From the NCBI GenBank assembly GCA_902779535.1, contig CACZBX010000014.1:1-64000 (forward strand): a DNA stretch of 64,000 nucleotides, given 5' to 3'. Below are positions 34,661 to 43,835 of the stretch, in pieces. Below the pieces are notes generated by a model that did not search any database, was not told the DNA's origin, and saw only the letters and a list, made by a program, of their open reading frames with translations. This DNA comes from an uncultured Bacteroidales bacterium. GTDB lineage: Bacteria; Bacteroidota; Bacteroidia; Bacteroidales; Bacteroidaceae. Position 1 is the first letter of the stretch. Every line of letters starts with the position of its first letter. The position numbers were made by a program, and so were the translations under genes.

Positions 34661-36142
34661 TTATTTATTTAGATTCCAGGTAAATCCATCTTTCGTATCT
34701 TTCACCTCAAAGCCTAAGGCGGTCAACTCGTTTCGGATTTTATCGCTGGTTGCCCAGTCTTTATTAGCCTTCGCTTGTTGACGTTGTTCAAGAACCATAT
34801 CGACAACTTTTCCGTAAGCCTCTTCACGGGCCTTGTTATTCTCGCCACTCTCTTCTTTAATACCCAAGAGTTCGAAGAGGAATAGATGGAAGACTGCAGA
34901 CAATTCCTCTAGGTCGGTGGTTGTGATCGTTGCTTTCTTGTCGACCAGAAGATTCACCATGCGTGCAGCATCGAATAAGTGTGCAATCACAATCGGTGTA
35001 TTCAAGTCATCGTTCATAGCATCATAGCATTTCTGTCGGAGATCCTTCACATCGATGCCGTTGGTTGCCTTGGCAGGGATAATTCTCTTCAGGTTCTTTA
35101 CGGCTTCAGTTAAGCGTTGCAGTCCTTTTTCAGCAGCTTGTAAAGCTTCATTGCCAAAGTCTACCGTGCTACGATAATGAGCCTGAAGGATGAAGAAACG
35201 AATCGTCATCGGTGAGTACGGCTGGGTCAGCAGTGGATGAGAACCAGTGAAAAACTCGCTAAGGTTGATGAAGTTGTTATAACTCTTTCCCATCTTCTGG
35301 CCGTTGATGGTAATCATGTTGTTGTGCATCCAATAATGTACCATCTCATTACCTTGAGAAGCGACAGCCTGAGCAATCTCACACTCGTGATGCGGGAAAA
35401 TTAAATCCATACCACCTCCATGGATATCGAAGTGGTCGCCCAGATACTTTCGTCCCATTGCCGTACATTCACAGTGCCAACCTGGGAATCCATCACTCCA
35501 CGGACTTGGCCAACGCATGATATGCTCTGGTTGTGCCTTCTTCCAAAGAGCAAAGTCTGCCGGATTGTGCTTCTCGTTCTGTCCATCCAACTCACGACTG
35601 GTATTCAACACGTCCTCCAGGTTTCGGCCTGAGAGGATTCCATAGTGATGATCCTTGTTGTATTTTTCCACATCAAAGTAAACCGATCCTTCACTGACGT
35701 ACGCATACCCATGATCCAAAATCTGTTGAACCAGTTTTTCCTGTTCGATGATGTGACCGGAGGCGTGCGGTTCGATGCTCGGCGGCAACACATTCAACGC
35801 ATTCATGGCATCATGGTATCGTAATGTGTAGTGTTGAACCACTTCCATCGGCTCTAACTGTTCCAGACGGGCTTTCTTAGCAATTTTATCCTCACCTTCA
35901 TCTGCATCATGTTCCAGATGACCGACATCGGTAATGTTACGGACATAACGTACCTTGTAACCTAAATGCTTGAGGTAACGGAACAATACATCAAATGTAA
36001 TGGCAGGGCGTGCATGACCAAGGTGAGCATCGCCATAGACCGTTGGCCCGCAGACGTACATTCCAACGTGAGGAGCGTGAAGAGGAACGAATTGCTCTTT
36101 TCTGCGGCTCAATGTATTATATATGACTAATTTGTTTTCCAT
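34661..36142 (-). CDS. cysS: Cysteinyl-tRNA synthetase
   Basis: This class I synthetase is 493 residues from the ATG at 36142 ([11 protein letters not shown]); a longer frame to 36172 adds no family sequence. It has the zinc-binding cysteine and HIGH-type motif in [18 protein letters not shown] (HLGH ~40-43), further zinc ligands in GWHCECTAM and the HHECE segment, and the KMSKS motif as KMGKS (~281-285). The anticodon-binding helices follow. It is monocistronic with its own promoter box. Confidence 0.97.
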   Translation of the reverse strand: MENKLVIYNTLSRRKEQFVPLHAPHVGMYVCGPTVYGDAHLGHARPAITFDVLFRYLKHLGYKVRYVRNITDVGHLEHDADEGEDKIAKKARLEQLEPMEVVQHYTLRYHDAMNALNVLPPSIEPHASGHIIEQEKLVQQILDHGYAYVSEGSVYFDVEKYNKDHHYGILSGRNLEDVLNTSRELDGQNEKHNPADFALWKKAQPEHIMRWPSPWSDGFPGWHCECTAMGRKYLGDHFDIHGGGMDLIFPHHECEIAQAVASQGNEMVHYWMHNNMITINGQKMGKSYNNFINLSEFFTGSHPLLTQPYSPMTIRFFILQAHYRSTVDFGNEALQAAEKGLQRLTEAVKNLKRIIPAKATNGIDVKDLRQKCYDAMNDDLNTPIVIAHLFDAARMVNLLVDKKATITTTDLEELSAVFHLFLFELLGIKEESGENNKAREEAYGKVVDMVLEQRQQAKANKDWATSDKIRNELTALGFEVKDTKDGFTWNLNK

Positions 36143-36169
36143 AAAACGTTTATAATGATTGATTGCCGA

Positions 36170-36177
36170 CAAAATTA
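36170..36177 (-). promoter_or_regulatory. Promoter -7 box for cysS
   Basis: Minus-strand TAATTTTG fits TAnnTTTG, 28 bases upstream of the cysS ATG. Confidence 0.5.
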
Positions 36178-36306
36178 TAAAAAAATAATGATATAGTCAC
36201 CTTTTTGAAAGAATATTGGCAGTAGTTCGACAAGTCATTTGCAGCAGAACTTGGCATGAAGAACTAAAAAAATGAAATAAAGGGTGAATAATCCATTAGA
36301 ATTTTA

Positions 36307-36314
36307 TACCTTTG
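36307..36314 (+). promoter_or_regulatory. Upstream promoter -7 box (P1) for TPR lipoprotein gene
   Basis: TACCTTTG, perfect consensus, ~134 bases upstream of the ATG at 36448. A hairpin and a second box lie between it and the gene. Confidence 0.6.
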
Positions 36315-36336
36315 TGTTGCAGACAGAGGAAAAACA

Positions 36337-36391
36337 CGCTTAAGCATAAGAAATAAACACATAATCTTATTTCTTATGTTTGTGTTTTTTG
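36337..36391 (+). terminator. Terminator-like hairpin between tandem promoters
   Basis: CATAAGAAATAA (36345-36356) pairs perfectly with TTATTTCTTATG (36367-36378). Outside an internal loop, AAAAACAC also pairs with GTGTTTTT, ending in a T run. A transcript from P1 would meet this about 20 bases after starting, so it could be an attenuator or end a short RNA. Confidence 0.55.
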
Positions 36392-36393
36392 TA

Positions 36394-36401
36394 TACCTTT
36401 G
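36394..36401 (+). promoter_or_regulatory. Downstream promoter -7 box (P2) for TPR lipoprotein gene
   Basis: A second perfect TACCTTTG, ~47 bases upstream of the ATG and just after the hairpin. Confidence 0.65.
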
Positions 36402-36447
36402 TGATGCCATATGAAAATATTTTTTTTAACTATAAAAACTAAAAACG

Positions 36448-38124
36448 ATGATTAAAAAGTTGTATTTGCCATTAGTGGCATTGATGGTAATTGCCCTTTC
36501 ATCATGCGGCAAAATGGGAGCCCTGTCTCCTGATTATTTTACAACGAATCCTCAAGTTCTTGAGGCTGTTGGTGGTAAAGTTCCTGTAACAATTAACGGT
36601 AGATTCCCAGAGGCTTATATGAAGAAGAACGCAACCGTTCAGGTTACTCCGGTCCTGAGATGGAACGGTGGCGAGGCAAAGGGTCAACCTGCTTTCTTCC
36701 AAGGTGAGAAGGTTGAAGGCAACGGCCAAACTATCTCCTATAAGATGGGTGGAAGCTACACCATGAGAACTTCTTTCGACTATATCCCGCAGATGGCTAA
36801 TTCTGAACTTTATCTTGATTTCTTGATCAAGAGAGGTAGCAAGACTTACACAATCCCTTCTGTAAAGGTTGCTGACGGCGTTATCGCTACTTCTGAGTTG
36901 CCTACTCTTAGCAGTGCGAATGCTTCATACGCTGACGATGCTTATCAACGCATCATCAAGCAGGCTGAAGAGGCTAACATTATGTTCTTGATTCAACAGG
37001 CTAACTTACGTAGCAACCAGCTGAATTCACAAGACATGAAGGATTTCCACAAGAAGGTTGCTGAGGTAAATGCTGACAAGAAGAACTATAAACTCGATAA
37101 CATCGAGGTTTCTGCTTATGCTTCTCCTGATGGTGGTGTGAAATTGAATACTGGTTTGGCACAGAACCGTGAAAAGAATGCCGAAAAGTATTTGAACCAA
37201 CAGTTGAAGAAGGCGAAGATTGACGCTAATGTTGATGCTAACTACACAGCTCAGGACTGGGAAGGTTTCAAGGAATTGGTTTCTAAATCAAACTTGCAGG
37301 ATAAGGACTTGATCCTCCGCGTTCTTTCTATGTACAATGACCCACAACAGAGAGAAAATGAAATCAAGAACATCTCTTCTGTTTACAAGACATTGGCTGA
37401 CGAGATTCTTCCACAACTTCGTCGTGCTCGCTTGACAGCTAACTATGAGATTATTGGTCGTTCAGACGAAGAGATCAACGATGCTTTCAACAGCGATCCT
37501 AAGGTCTTAAGCGTAGAGGAATTACTTTATGCTGCTACATTGACTGATGATAACGCTCGCAAAGAGGCTATCTTCAACAAGACAACTCAACTCTATCCGA
37601 ATGACTTCCGTGCATACAACAACTTAGGTCAGATGGCTTATGCTGCCGGTGATGTTGATAAGGCTGAGAACTATTTCAAGAAAGCTGCTTCTCTGAATGC
37701 AAATGCTCCTGAGGTTAACTCGAACTTAGGTTTGGTTGAATTGGTTAAGAACAATGTTCCTGCTGCAGAGTCATACTTAGGCAAGGCTAACGGTGCAAAT
37801 GCTGCTGCTGAGGCTTTGGGTAATCTTTATATCAAGCAGGGTCAATACCAGAGAGCTGTCAACGCATTCGGCGACGTTGCTTCTAATAGTGCTGCACAGG
37901 CTCAGATCCTCGCTAAGGATTACAACAAGGCTAAGAGTACACTCGAGGCTATCAAGAACAAGGATGCTATGACCGACTATTTGATGGCTATCGTAGGTGC
38001 ACGTACAAACAATGCTTCTTTGGTTAGAAGTGCAATGAAGAGTGCAATCCAGAAGGATGCTTCAATGGCTGCTAAGGCTGCTGTAGACCGTGAATTCGCT
38101 AAATTCCAGAGTGAAATCAGATAA
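36448..38124 (+). CDS. TPR-containing lipoprotein
   Basis: The 558-residue protein has a lipoprotein signal peptide with lipobox LSSC (cysteine ~20) and is probably on the periplasmic face of the outer membrane or exported. Residues ~25-140 form a beta-rich domain. A middle region includes an OmpA-like stretch (NIEVSAYASPDGGVKLNTGLAQNR... style), and residues ~375-540 hold tetratricopeptide repeats (FRAYNNLGQMAYAAGDVDKAENYFKKA). Codon choice is strongly biased (many GCT, AAG and AAC codons), unlike its neighbours, and tandem promoters precede it, so it is likely abundant. The OmpA-like part could bind peptidoglycan; that is inferred. Function unknown. Confidence 0.85.
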   Translation: MIKKLYLPLVALMVIALSSCGKMGALSPDYFTTNPQVLEAVGGKVPVTINGRFPEAYMKKNATVQVTPVLRWNGGEAKGQPAFFQGEKVEGNGQTISYKMGGSYTMRTSFDYIPQMANSELYLDFLIKRGSKTYTIPSVKVADGVIATSELPTLSSANASYADDAYQRIIKQAEEANIMFLIQQANLRSNQLNSQDMKDFHKKVAEVNADKKNYKLDNIEVSAYASPDGGVKLNTGLAQNREKNAEKYLNQQLKKAKIDANVDANYTAQDWEGFKELVSKSNLQDKDLILRVLSMYNDPQQRENEIKNISSVYKTLADEILPQLRRARLTANYEIIGRSDEEINDAFNSDPKVLSVEELLYAATLTDDNARKEAIFNKTTQLYPNDFRAYNNLGQMAYAAGDVDKAENYFKKAASLNANAPEVNSNLGLVELVKNNVPAAESYLGKANGANAAAEALGNLYIKQGQYQRAVNAFGDVASNSAAQAQILAKDYNKAKSTLEAIKNKDAMTDYLMAIVGARTNNASLVRSAMKSAIQKDASMAAKAAVDREFAKFQSEIR

Positions 38125-38146
38125 TCTGCTCGATAATTGAGCAATG

Positions 38147-38178
38147 AGGGTATGCCTATCTGGGCATACCCTTTTTAT
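38147..38178 (+). terminator. Terminator of TPR lipoprotein gene
   Basis: AGGGTATGCC pairs perfectly with GGCATACCCT around TATCTG, followed by TTTTTATTTT. Confidence 0.9.
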
Positions 38179-38285
38179 TTTCCCACCGACAGTCCGTAAA
38201 ACCTCCTGTTTTCCTTAAAAAACCTTGTGAAAGTGCGTATATTTTGCTAATATTGTATCCCGAAATATAAGTAAAACAATTGTAT

Positions 38286-41200
38286 ATGAGACGCACTATT
38301 TTCTTCCTTTGCTGGTTGATGGCCTCCGTGACCATGGCTCAGCAAGCAACAGTTCGTGAAATCACGCAATCTATCAAGACCTATCCTTTTGGTGATCCTA
38401 ATCCAGTAGCCGAACCTTCTCGGTCGATTTACCCATATTTCCGCTTCGATGGCTTCTCTGCTAAAGGCGTTGATCAAGAGTGGAAAGTCGTTGAGTTGGA
38501 GAATCCCTATATCAAGGTCACTCTGCTTCCGCAAGTGGGTGGTAAAATCTGGGGCGCTATTGATAAGACCACAAACAGGGAATTCGTTTACCAGAACAGT
38601 GTACTGAAGTTTCGTAATATCGCTATGCGAGGACCGTGGACCTCAGGTGGTATAGAGTTTAATTTCGGCATCATCGGGCATGTGCCGACGACCAGTAATC
38701 CAGTAGACTATACAACTCGCCAGAAAGAGGATGGAAGTGTGAGTTGCTATATCTCATCGTACGAGTGGGTGACGCATACGTGGTGGACTGTTGAGGTAAA
38801 CGTTCCGGCCGATAAGGCTTACTTCACCACGCACACCATCTGGCATAACTCTTCCGATCTTGACCAACCTTATTACCAGTGGATGAACGCTGGTTATCAG
38901 GCAGCAGGAAACGCTGAGTTCACTTATCCAGGCACGAACTACATTGGCCATGGAGGTGAATTGCGTCCATTCCCCGTCGACGCGCAAGGACATCGCATCA
39001 GCTGGTATGAAGAAAACAATTTTGGCGGCTCGGCATCCTATCATGTGTTGGGTAAGTACAATGATTTCTATGGTGTGTATTGGCACGACAATGGGTTTGG
39101 TTCCATCCACTATGCCGATTATTCGGATAAACTGGGTATGAAGATCTTCTTGTGGGGAATGTCCCGCCAGGGAGCTATCTGGGAAGACCTGTTAACTGAT
39201 ACCGACGGACAGTATATCGAATTGCAGTCTGGAAGGATGTTCAACCAGCCGACGGCTGCCAGTGGTTACACCCCTTATAAGCATACAGCATTCACACCAC
39301 AGGCTACCGATGAGTTTACTGAATATTGGTTCCCGGTAGAGAATATCGGTGGCGTGCTGAAGGCTAACCAGTATGGTGCATTGAATGTTTCTCGGGAAGG
39401 AGATCAACTGAAGATATCGTTCTCGCCATTGCAGAAATTGAATACGGAGATGACTGTGTACGATGGAGAAACCATGGTTGGAAAATATTCGCTTCAGACG
39501 GAAGTCCTGAAGGTTTGGGAGAAATCAATTCCGATGACCGGTGCGTTGCAGAAAGAAGGTACATTGAAGGTCGTTATAGGTGACCAGTATCTGGTCTATT
39601 CTGAAAAACCGTCAGACAATATATTGCAGCGACCGAAACAATCACCGGCCGACTTCGACTGGAACTCTGCTCACGGCTTGTTTATTAAAGGTGATCAGTT
39701 GTTGAATCAGAAAATGTATGCTGAGGCAGAAACGTCCTTGAAGGCTTGTCTCGAGAAAGAACCATACTTCTTGTCAGCTCTGACGAGTTTAGCATCCTTA
39801 TACTATCACGAAGGGAAATATGAGCAGGCTTTGGAACTTTGTCAGAAGGCATTGTCTGTACATGCTTATGATGGCAAGGCCAACTATCTCTATGGACTAT
39901 GCCATCAGGTGATGGGCAATAAGATTGATGCGATGGATGGATTCTCGATTGCTTCCCGCTCAGTAGATTTCCGAAGTGCCGCTTACGATAAACTGGCCGA
40001 GATGTACGTATCGACCAAGAATCTGGCAAAGGCGGAATCATTTGCAGGGAAAGCCTTGGAATATAATGTACATAATCTGAGTGCTAAGCATCTGCAAATG
40101 GTGATCGGTCGCTTGAATCATACCGAGCGAAAAGCTTTGATTGAGCAGGTTCTGAAGGAGACACCACTCTACCATCCTGCTCGCTATGAGGCTTATAAGG
40201 CAGGATTGATAACAAAGGAAGCCTTTACTTCGGCGATTCGTAACGAACTTTCTCAAGAGGTCTACATTGAGATGGCTGATACGTACAGTCGTATTGGTTG
40301 CGAGCAAGATGCAATGGACATCCTGAGTATGATTGAAGATTATCCGATTGCCAACTATAAACGTGCTCTTATGTTGGATCAGCATGGTGATGCACAGGGT
40401 GCCAAAGCATTGGTCGAGAAAGCGAATGGACAGTCGGCTGTTCAAGTGTTCCCTCATCGGGTATCTGCCTTGAAAGCCTTGGAGTATGCTGCTAAGACTT
40501 CTCAGAACTGGAAGCCGACGTACTATCAGGCTTTGGTGTATTGGGCAAATCAGCAGGCGGATAAGGCTCTCGAACTGATGGAAAGTTGCAAGGATGTGGA
40601 TTTCGCACCGTTCTATCTGAGCCGTGCGACATTGAAGAAGGGTGATGCAAAGTTAGCCGACCTGAAAAAGGCTGAGGCATTAGATAAGTCATGGCGTACA
40701 GGTTTTGCCTTGATCAACCACTATATCGATACCAAGCAATGGAAAGAAGGAGATGCTGTCGGAAAGAAATACATGAAGTGGTATCCTGATTGTTATGTGA
40801 TCGGTCTGAAATATGCACGTGTACTCTCTGAGTTGGGCCAGGATGACAAGAGCCTGAAACTGTTGAATGGGCTGATGGTGCTTCCAAACGAAGGAGCATC
40901 TGCTGGCCGTGTCGTTTATCGTACTGCCCACCTGAACAGAGCGGTGAAGTTCCTAAATGCTAACAAGGTGGCAGCAGCAAAGAAAGAGATAGAGGCTTCA
41001 ACAATTTGGCCGGAAAACTTGGGCGTAGGCAAACCTTATGATCATATGATTGATATGCGGATTGAGAATTATCTTGAGGCAGAAGCATATAGTAGGATGG
41101 GCGATAAGGCAAAAGCGGATGAATACTACCGTAAAGTCGCTAACTATGGTGCTGGTGGTTCTACATTCAAGGCTGCTAATTTGTTGAATGCTCTTTCATT

Positions 41201-41423
41201 GAAAGCGTTGGGCCAACAAGAGCAAGCCGATGAAATGGTGAAAGGATGGAGTAAATATGGTAACGACCTGATAACTCAGTGTTGCACGGCGGTCTATAGG
41301 GGCGACAAGAGCAAGGTTGCTTCGCTGTTGGAGAATTATCGTACTCCAGACGAGAACGCACCATGGGAGGTTTCGCGACGCGACAATGATTTTGAGCTCC
41401 TGATGAATCTCTTCTCGAAATAA
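38286..41423 (+). CDS. DUF5107 domain protein with tetratricopeptide repeats
   Basis: A 1045-residue secreted protein; the ATG at 38286 opens a signal peptide (MRRTIFFLCWLMASVTMAQ). Residues ~20-350 match the DUF5107 type, a galactose-mutarotase-like beta-sandwich: LENPYIKVTLLPQVGGKIWGAIDKTTNREFVY-type opening (shown in part), GPWTSGGIEFNFG and AGYQAAGNAEF. From ~450 onward are many TPRs (ALTSLASLYYHEGKYEQALELCQKA type). Relatives are often encoded with carbohydrate-utilisation genes, which suggests glycan binding or turnover, but no catalytic residues can be assigned. It appears monocistronic and ends at a terminator shared with the permease operon. Confidence 0.85.
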   Translation: MRRTIFFLCWLMASVTMAQQATVREITQSIKTYPFGDPNPVAEPSRSIYPYFRFDGFSAKGVDQEWKVVELENPYIKVTLLPQVGGKIWGAIDKTTNREFVYQNSVLKFRNIAMRGPWTSGGIEFNFGIIGHVPTTSNPVDYTTRQKEDGSVSCYISSYEWVTHTWWTVEVNVPADKAYFTTHTIWHNSSDLDQPYYQWMNAGYQAAGNAEFTYPGTNYIGHGGELRPFPVDAQGHRISWYEENNFGGSASYHVLGKYNDFYGVYWHDNGFGSIHYADYSDKLGMKIFLWGMSRQGAIWEDLLTDTDGQYIELQSGRMFNQPTAASGYTPYKHTAFTPQATDEFTEYWFPVENIGGVLKANQYGALNVSREGDQLKISFSPLQKLNTEMTVYDGETMVGKYSLQTEVLKVWEKSIPMTGALQKEGTLKVVIGDQYLVYSEKPSDNILQRPKQSPADFDWNSAHGLFIKGDQLLNQKMYAEAETSLKACLEKEPYFLSALTSLASLYYHEGKYEQALELCQKALSVHAYDGKANYLYGLCHQVMGNKIDAMDGFSIASRSVDFRSAAYDKLAEMYVSTKNLAKAESFAGKALEYNVHNLSAKHLQMVIGRLNHTERKALIEQVLKETPLYHPARYEAYKAGLITKEAFTSAIRNELSQEVYIEMADTYSRIGCEQDAMDILSMIEDYPIANYKRALMLDQHGDAQGAKALVEKANGQSAVQVFPHRVSALKALEYAAKTSQNWKPTYYQALVYWANQQADKALELMESCKDVDFAPFYLSRATLKKGDAKLADLKKAEALDKSWRTGFALINHYIDTKQWKEGDAVGKKYMKWYPDCYVIGLKYARVLSELGQDDKSLKLLNGLMVLPNEGASAGRVVYRTAHLNRAVKFLNANKVAAAKKEIEASTIWPENLGVGKPYDHMIDMRIENYLEAEAYSRMGDKAKADEYYRKVANYGAGGSTFKAANLLNALSLKALGQQEQADEMVKGWSKYGNDLITQCCTAVYRGDKSKVASLLENYRTPDENAPWEVSRRDNDFELLMNLFSK

Positions 41424-41426
41424 ACA

Positions 41427-41464
41427 GAAAATCCGGAAAGGCAATAACCTTTCCGGATTCTTTT
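41427..41464. terminator. Bidirectional terminator, DUF5107 gene / export operon
   Basis: AATCCGGAAAGG pairs perfectly with CCTTTCCGGATT around CAATAA, followed by CTTTTAT on the plus strand and TTTTCTG on the minus strand. It closes the long minus-strand operon. Confidence 0.85.
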
Positions 41465-41507
41465 ATGATATGCATATCAGTCTTCAAACTGATTCAAATC
41501 TGTCTTT

Positions 41508-43829
41508 CTATTCCTTCTTAAGTTCTGTAGCTGGATTCGTCTTCGCTGCCTTCAGCGTTTGCCAGAGCACTGTTCCAAAGGCCATACCAAGCGTAAGTAG
41601 TACAGCAATAACAAACAGCCACCAGTAATTCTCAAGTCGGTAGATATAACTTTCCAGGTACTTTTGGGCAGCCCATACGGCAAGTGGAACACCGATAACG
41701 CATGCAATGCCCACCAGTAGCATGTATTCCCGCACATTATGCCATAGTTCACCATTTACTGTGCTGCCGAAGACCTTACGGACGGCAATATCCGCTGACC
41801 TCTCACCGGCAAAATAAGTGCTCATGGCAAGTAAGCCCAACAGTGCAATCAGGATGGCCAACAACATGAACAATTCCATCATTCGCATATTGTTTTTAGT
41901 TGGTCTCAAAGCTTCCTTGAAGAAGTCCTTTACAAATCCATTCTGTGACACTATAACCTGACGTCCCTCGCGCCACTGGTCGCAAACGGCTTGGATAGCT
42001 TTTCTTACATCCTTCGGATCTCCGGTCGTTTCCATCAGCCATCCACCGTAGAACATTTTTTCTCGAGGGAAAATGTTTACATAGAGGTAGTCTTCCTCTC
42101 CTATATTGGAACTATTTGTAGGGAAATCGGCAATCACACCTGCTACTTGGTCTATACCTTCTGTCCTCATCTTCAATTCATTGATATCCAGGTTGTCATC
42201 ACTGAGACCTGTAGCAGCAAAAGCACGTTTGCCGAACCAGACACCACCATAGAGAGGGGTATGGTAGTCTTTTAAAATCTCAAAGCCGAAGATGCGGAAT
42301 GCCGTTGAATCCATCCGGTAGGTGCGGTACATTATCTCTTCTCCCTGCAATGTCGTAGAGAATTGTCCTCCAGGGAGTAGACCTGGTGTACGTTGGGTGA
42401 ACCCAATGCGTTGAACTGCGGGGATGGCTTCCAAAGCATCGCGGAGGGATGTTTGCTCATTTAGATTTCCCTGAATTTCCAGATAATAGATGCCATCGGT
42501 ACGGGCGTGCATCGGCCTATTCATAGAGTATTGGTACTGCGCCTCCATCACGAGAGCCATCGCTACCAGAAAGACAGCCAGCACATTTTGCAAAACAATA
42601 AACACCTTGCTGAACGTCATTTTAGTATGGCGCCGGAAAGAGCCACGCACCACGTCAATGGGCCTGTATTTCCCAGCCAAGAAGGCAGGAAGCAACCCGG
42701 CCAAGGTGCCAACAATTGCGATTAGCAGGATGTAAATGAGTAGATATCCAATATTCAAATGAATCATGACGGGTACATCCGGATTGTTCAATAACGAGTT
42801 GAAAGAGGGAGTTAAGGCATAAGCAAGGAGCAGACCGATCCCGAAGCATACGGCAGTGAAAGTAATGGATTCTGTAATCTGTCGCCATATAATACCGTTG
42901 CGGTCTTCTCCCAAGAGACGTCTGGTGGCCATCTCCTTGGCTCTGCGCCCTGTTAGGGCAAAGGAAAGATTGACATAATTGAAAATGGCGGAAAGTAATA
43001 GGAGTAGGCCCACTAAAAGGAGTAAGCGAAGCATCTTGGCATCTCCATGTCGGAAACAAGTTTGACGTGCGTCATGCTCTTTGAAGAAGACTTCATCTAT
43101 GCGGTCGAGGTCCAGATATTCAAAGAAAGACCTTCCATACATTCCTGGATATAGTTCTTTGCAGAGTGCTTCCACCTTGCTTTTAAGTTTTGTACGGTCT
43201 GTTCCGTGAACAACCTTGGCAAAAGTAATTGTGCTGCCATAATGATCAAACGGGACATTCCAGGCGTCCACGTTCAGATCACTAAGAAGATGTACAAACA
43301 CATCACAGGCATTGAATAGTGTCTGCTTGAAGTCTTCCACGATGCCAGCCACATTGCAATCTGTTCCATTCACGAAAAGATGCGAACCGACCGAAAGATC
43401 ATGCGACCTCGCAAAAGATTCACTTACGAGAACATCCGTTTTTGTGGCAAGACCTTCTGGCGAACCCTCCAAGAAATGGTATTGAGGAAACATATGGAAG
43501 AACGATGGATCTACAGCAACGGCATGTACCTCTTCTGCCTGCCCCTCAAATTGTACAAACGTTGTTATCTGGGGAGAAAATCTTGCCGTCATCTCCACTT
43601 CTGGAACGGAGGCTTTCAGGCGTTCGGCAAAGCCAAATGTAAGGCCTGGATTATTTGGTAACCCAAACGTATATATATCTTTCCGGTCAGGATTCTCTAG
43701 TGTTACTGCCCACTGCTGCCAAGTATAGCTGCCAATCAAGATGACGAACGCCAGACTCACAGCAAGACCTATTGCCTCAATGGCGGTGTAGAGTTTATTG
43801 CGGGATAAAAATTTCAAGTAACTTTTCAT
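41508..43829 (-). CDS. FtsX/MacB-type ABC transporter permease (4th in operon)
   Basis: A 773-residue permease. It has one TM near the N terminus (~residues 20-38), a large periplasmic MacB-core domain (~40-270), three TMs (~285-430), a second periplasmic domain and a last TM cluster (~660-765). This is a duplicated FtsX layout without an ATPase domain, so it depends on the ATPase at 48558-49238. Its first ~40 residues are almost identical to those of the next upstream permease (MKSYLKFLSRNKLYT), marking a tandem duplication. It is last in the operon. Confidence 0.88.
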   Translation of the reverse strand: MKSYLKFLSRNKLYTAIEAIGLAVSLAFVILIGSYTWQQWAVTLENPDRKDIYTFGLPNNPGLTFGFAERLKASVPEVEMTARFSPQITTFVQFEGQAEEVHAVAVDPSFFHMFPQYHFLEGSPEGLATKTDVLVSESFARSHDLSVGSHLFVNGTDCNVAGIVEDFKQTLFNACDVFVHLLSDLNVDAWNVPFDHYGSTITFAKVVHGTDRTKLKSKVEALCKELYPGMYGRSFFEYLDLDRIDEVFFKEHDARQTCFRHGDAKMLRLLLLVGLLLLLSAIFNYVNLSFALTGRRAKEMATRRLLGEDRNGIIWRQITESITFTAVCFGIGLLLAYALTPSFNSLLNNPDVPVMIHLNIGYLLIYILLIAIVGTLAGLLPAFLAGKYRPIDVVRGSFRRHTKMTFSKVFIVLQNVLAVFLVAMALVMEAQYQYSMNRPMHARTDGIYYLEIQGNLNEQTSLRDALEAIPAVQRIGFTQRTPGLLPGGQFSTTLQGEEIMYRTYRMDSTAFRIFGFEILKDYHTPLYGGVWFGKRAFAATGLSDDNLDINELKMRTEGIDQVAGVIADFPTNSSNIGEEDYLYVNIFPREKMFYGGWLMETTGDPKDVRKAIQAVCDQWREGRQVIVSQNGFVKDFFKEALRPTKNNMRMMELFMLLAILIALLGLLAMSTYFAGERSADIAVRKVFGSTVNGELWHNVREYMLLVGIACVIGVPLAVWAAQKYLESYIYRLENYWWLFVIAVLLTLGMAFGTVLWQTLKAAKTNPATELKKE

Positions 43830-43835
43830 ATAGGT

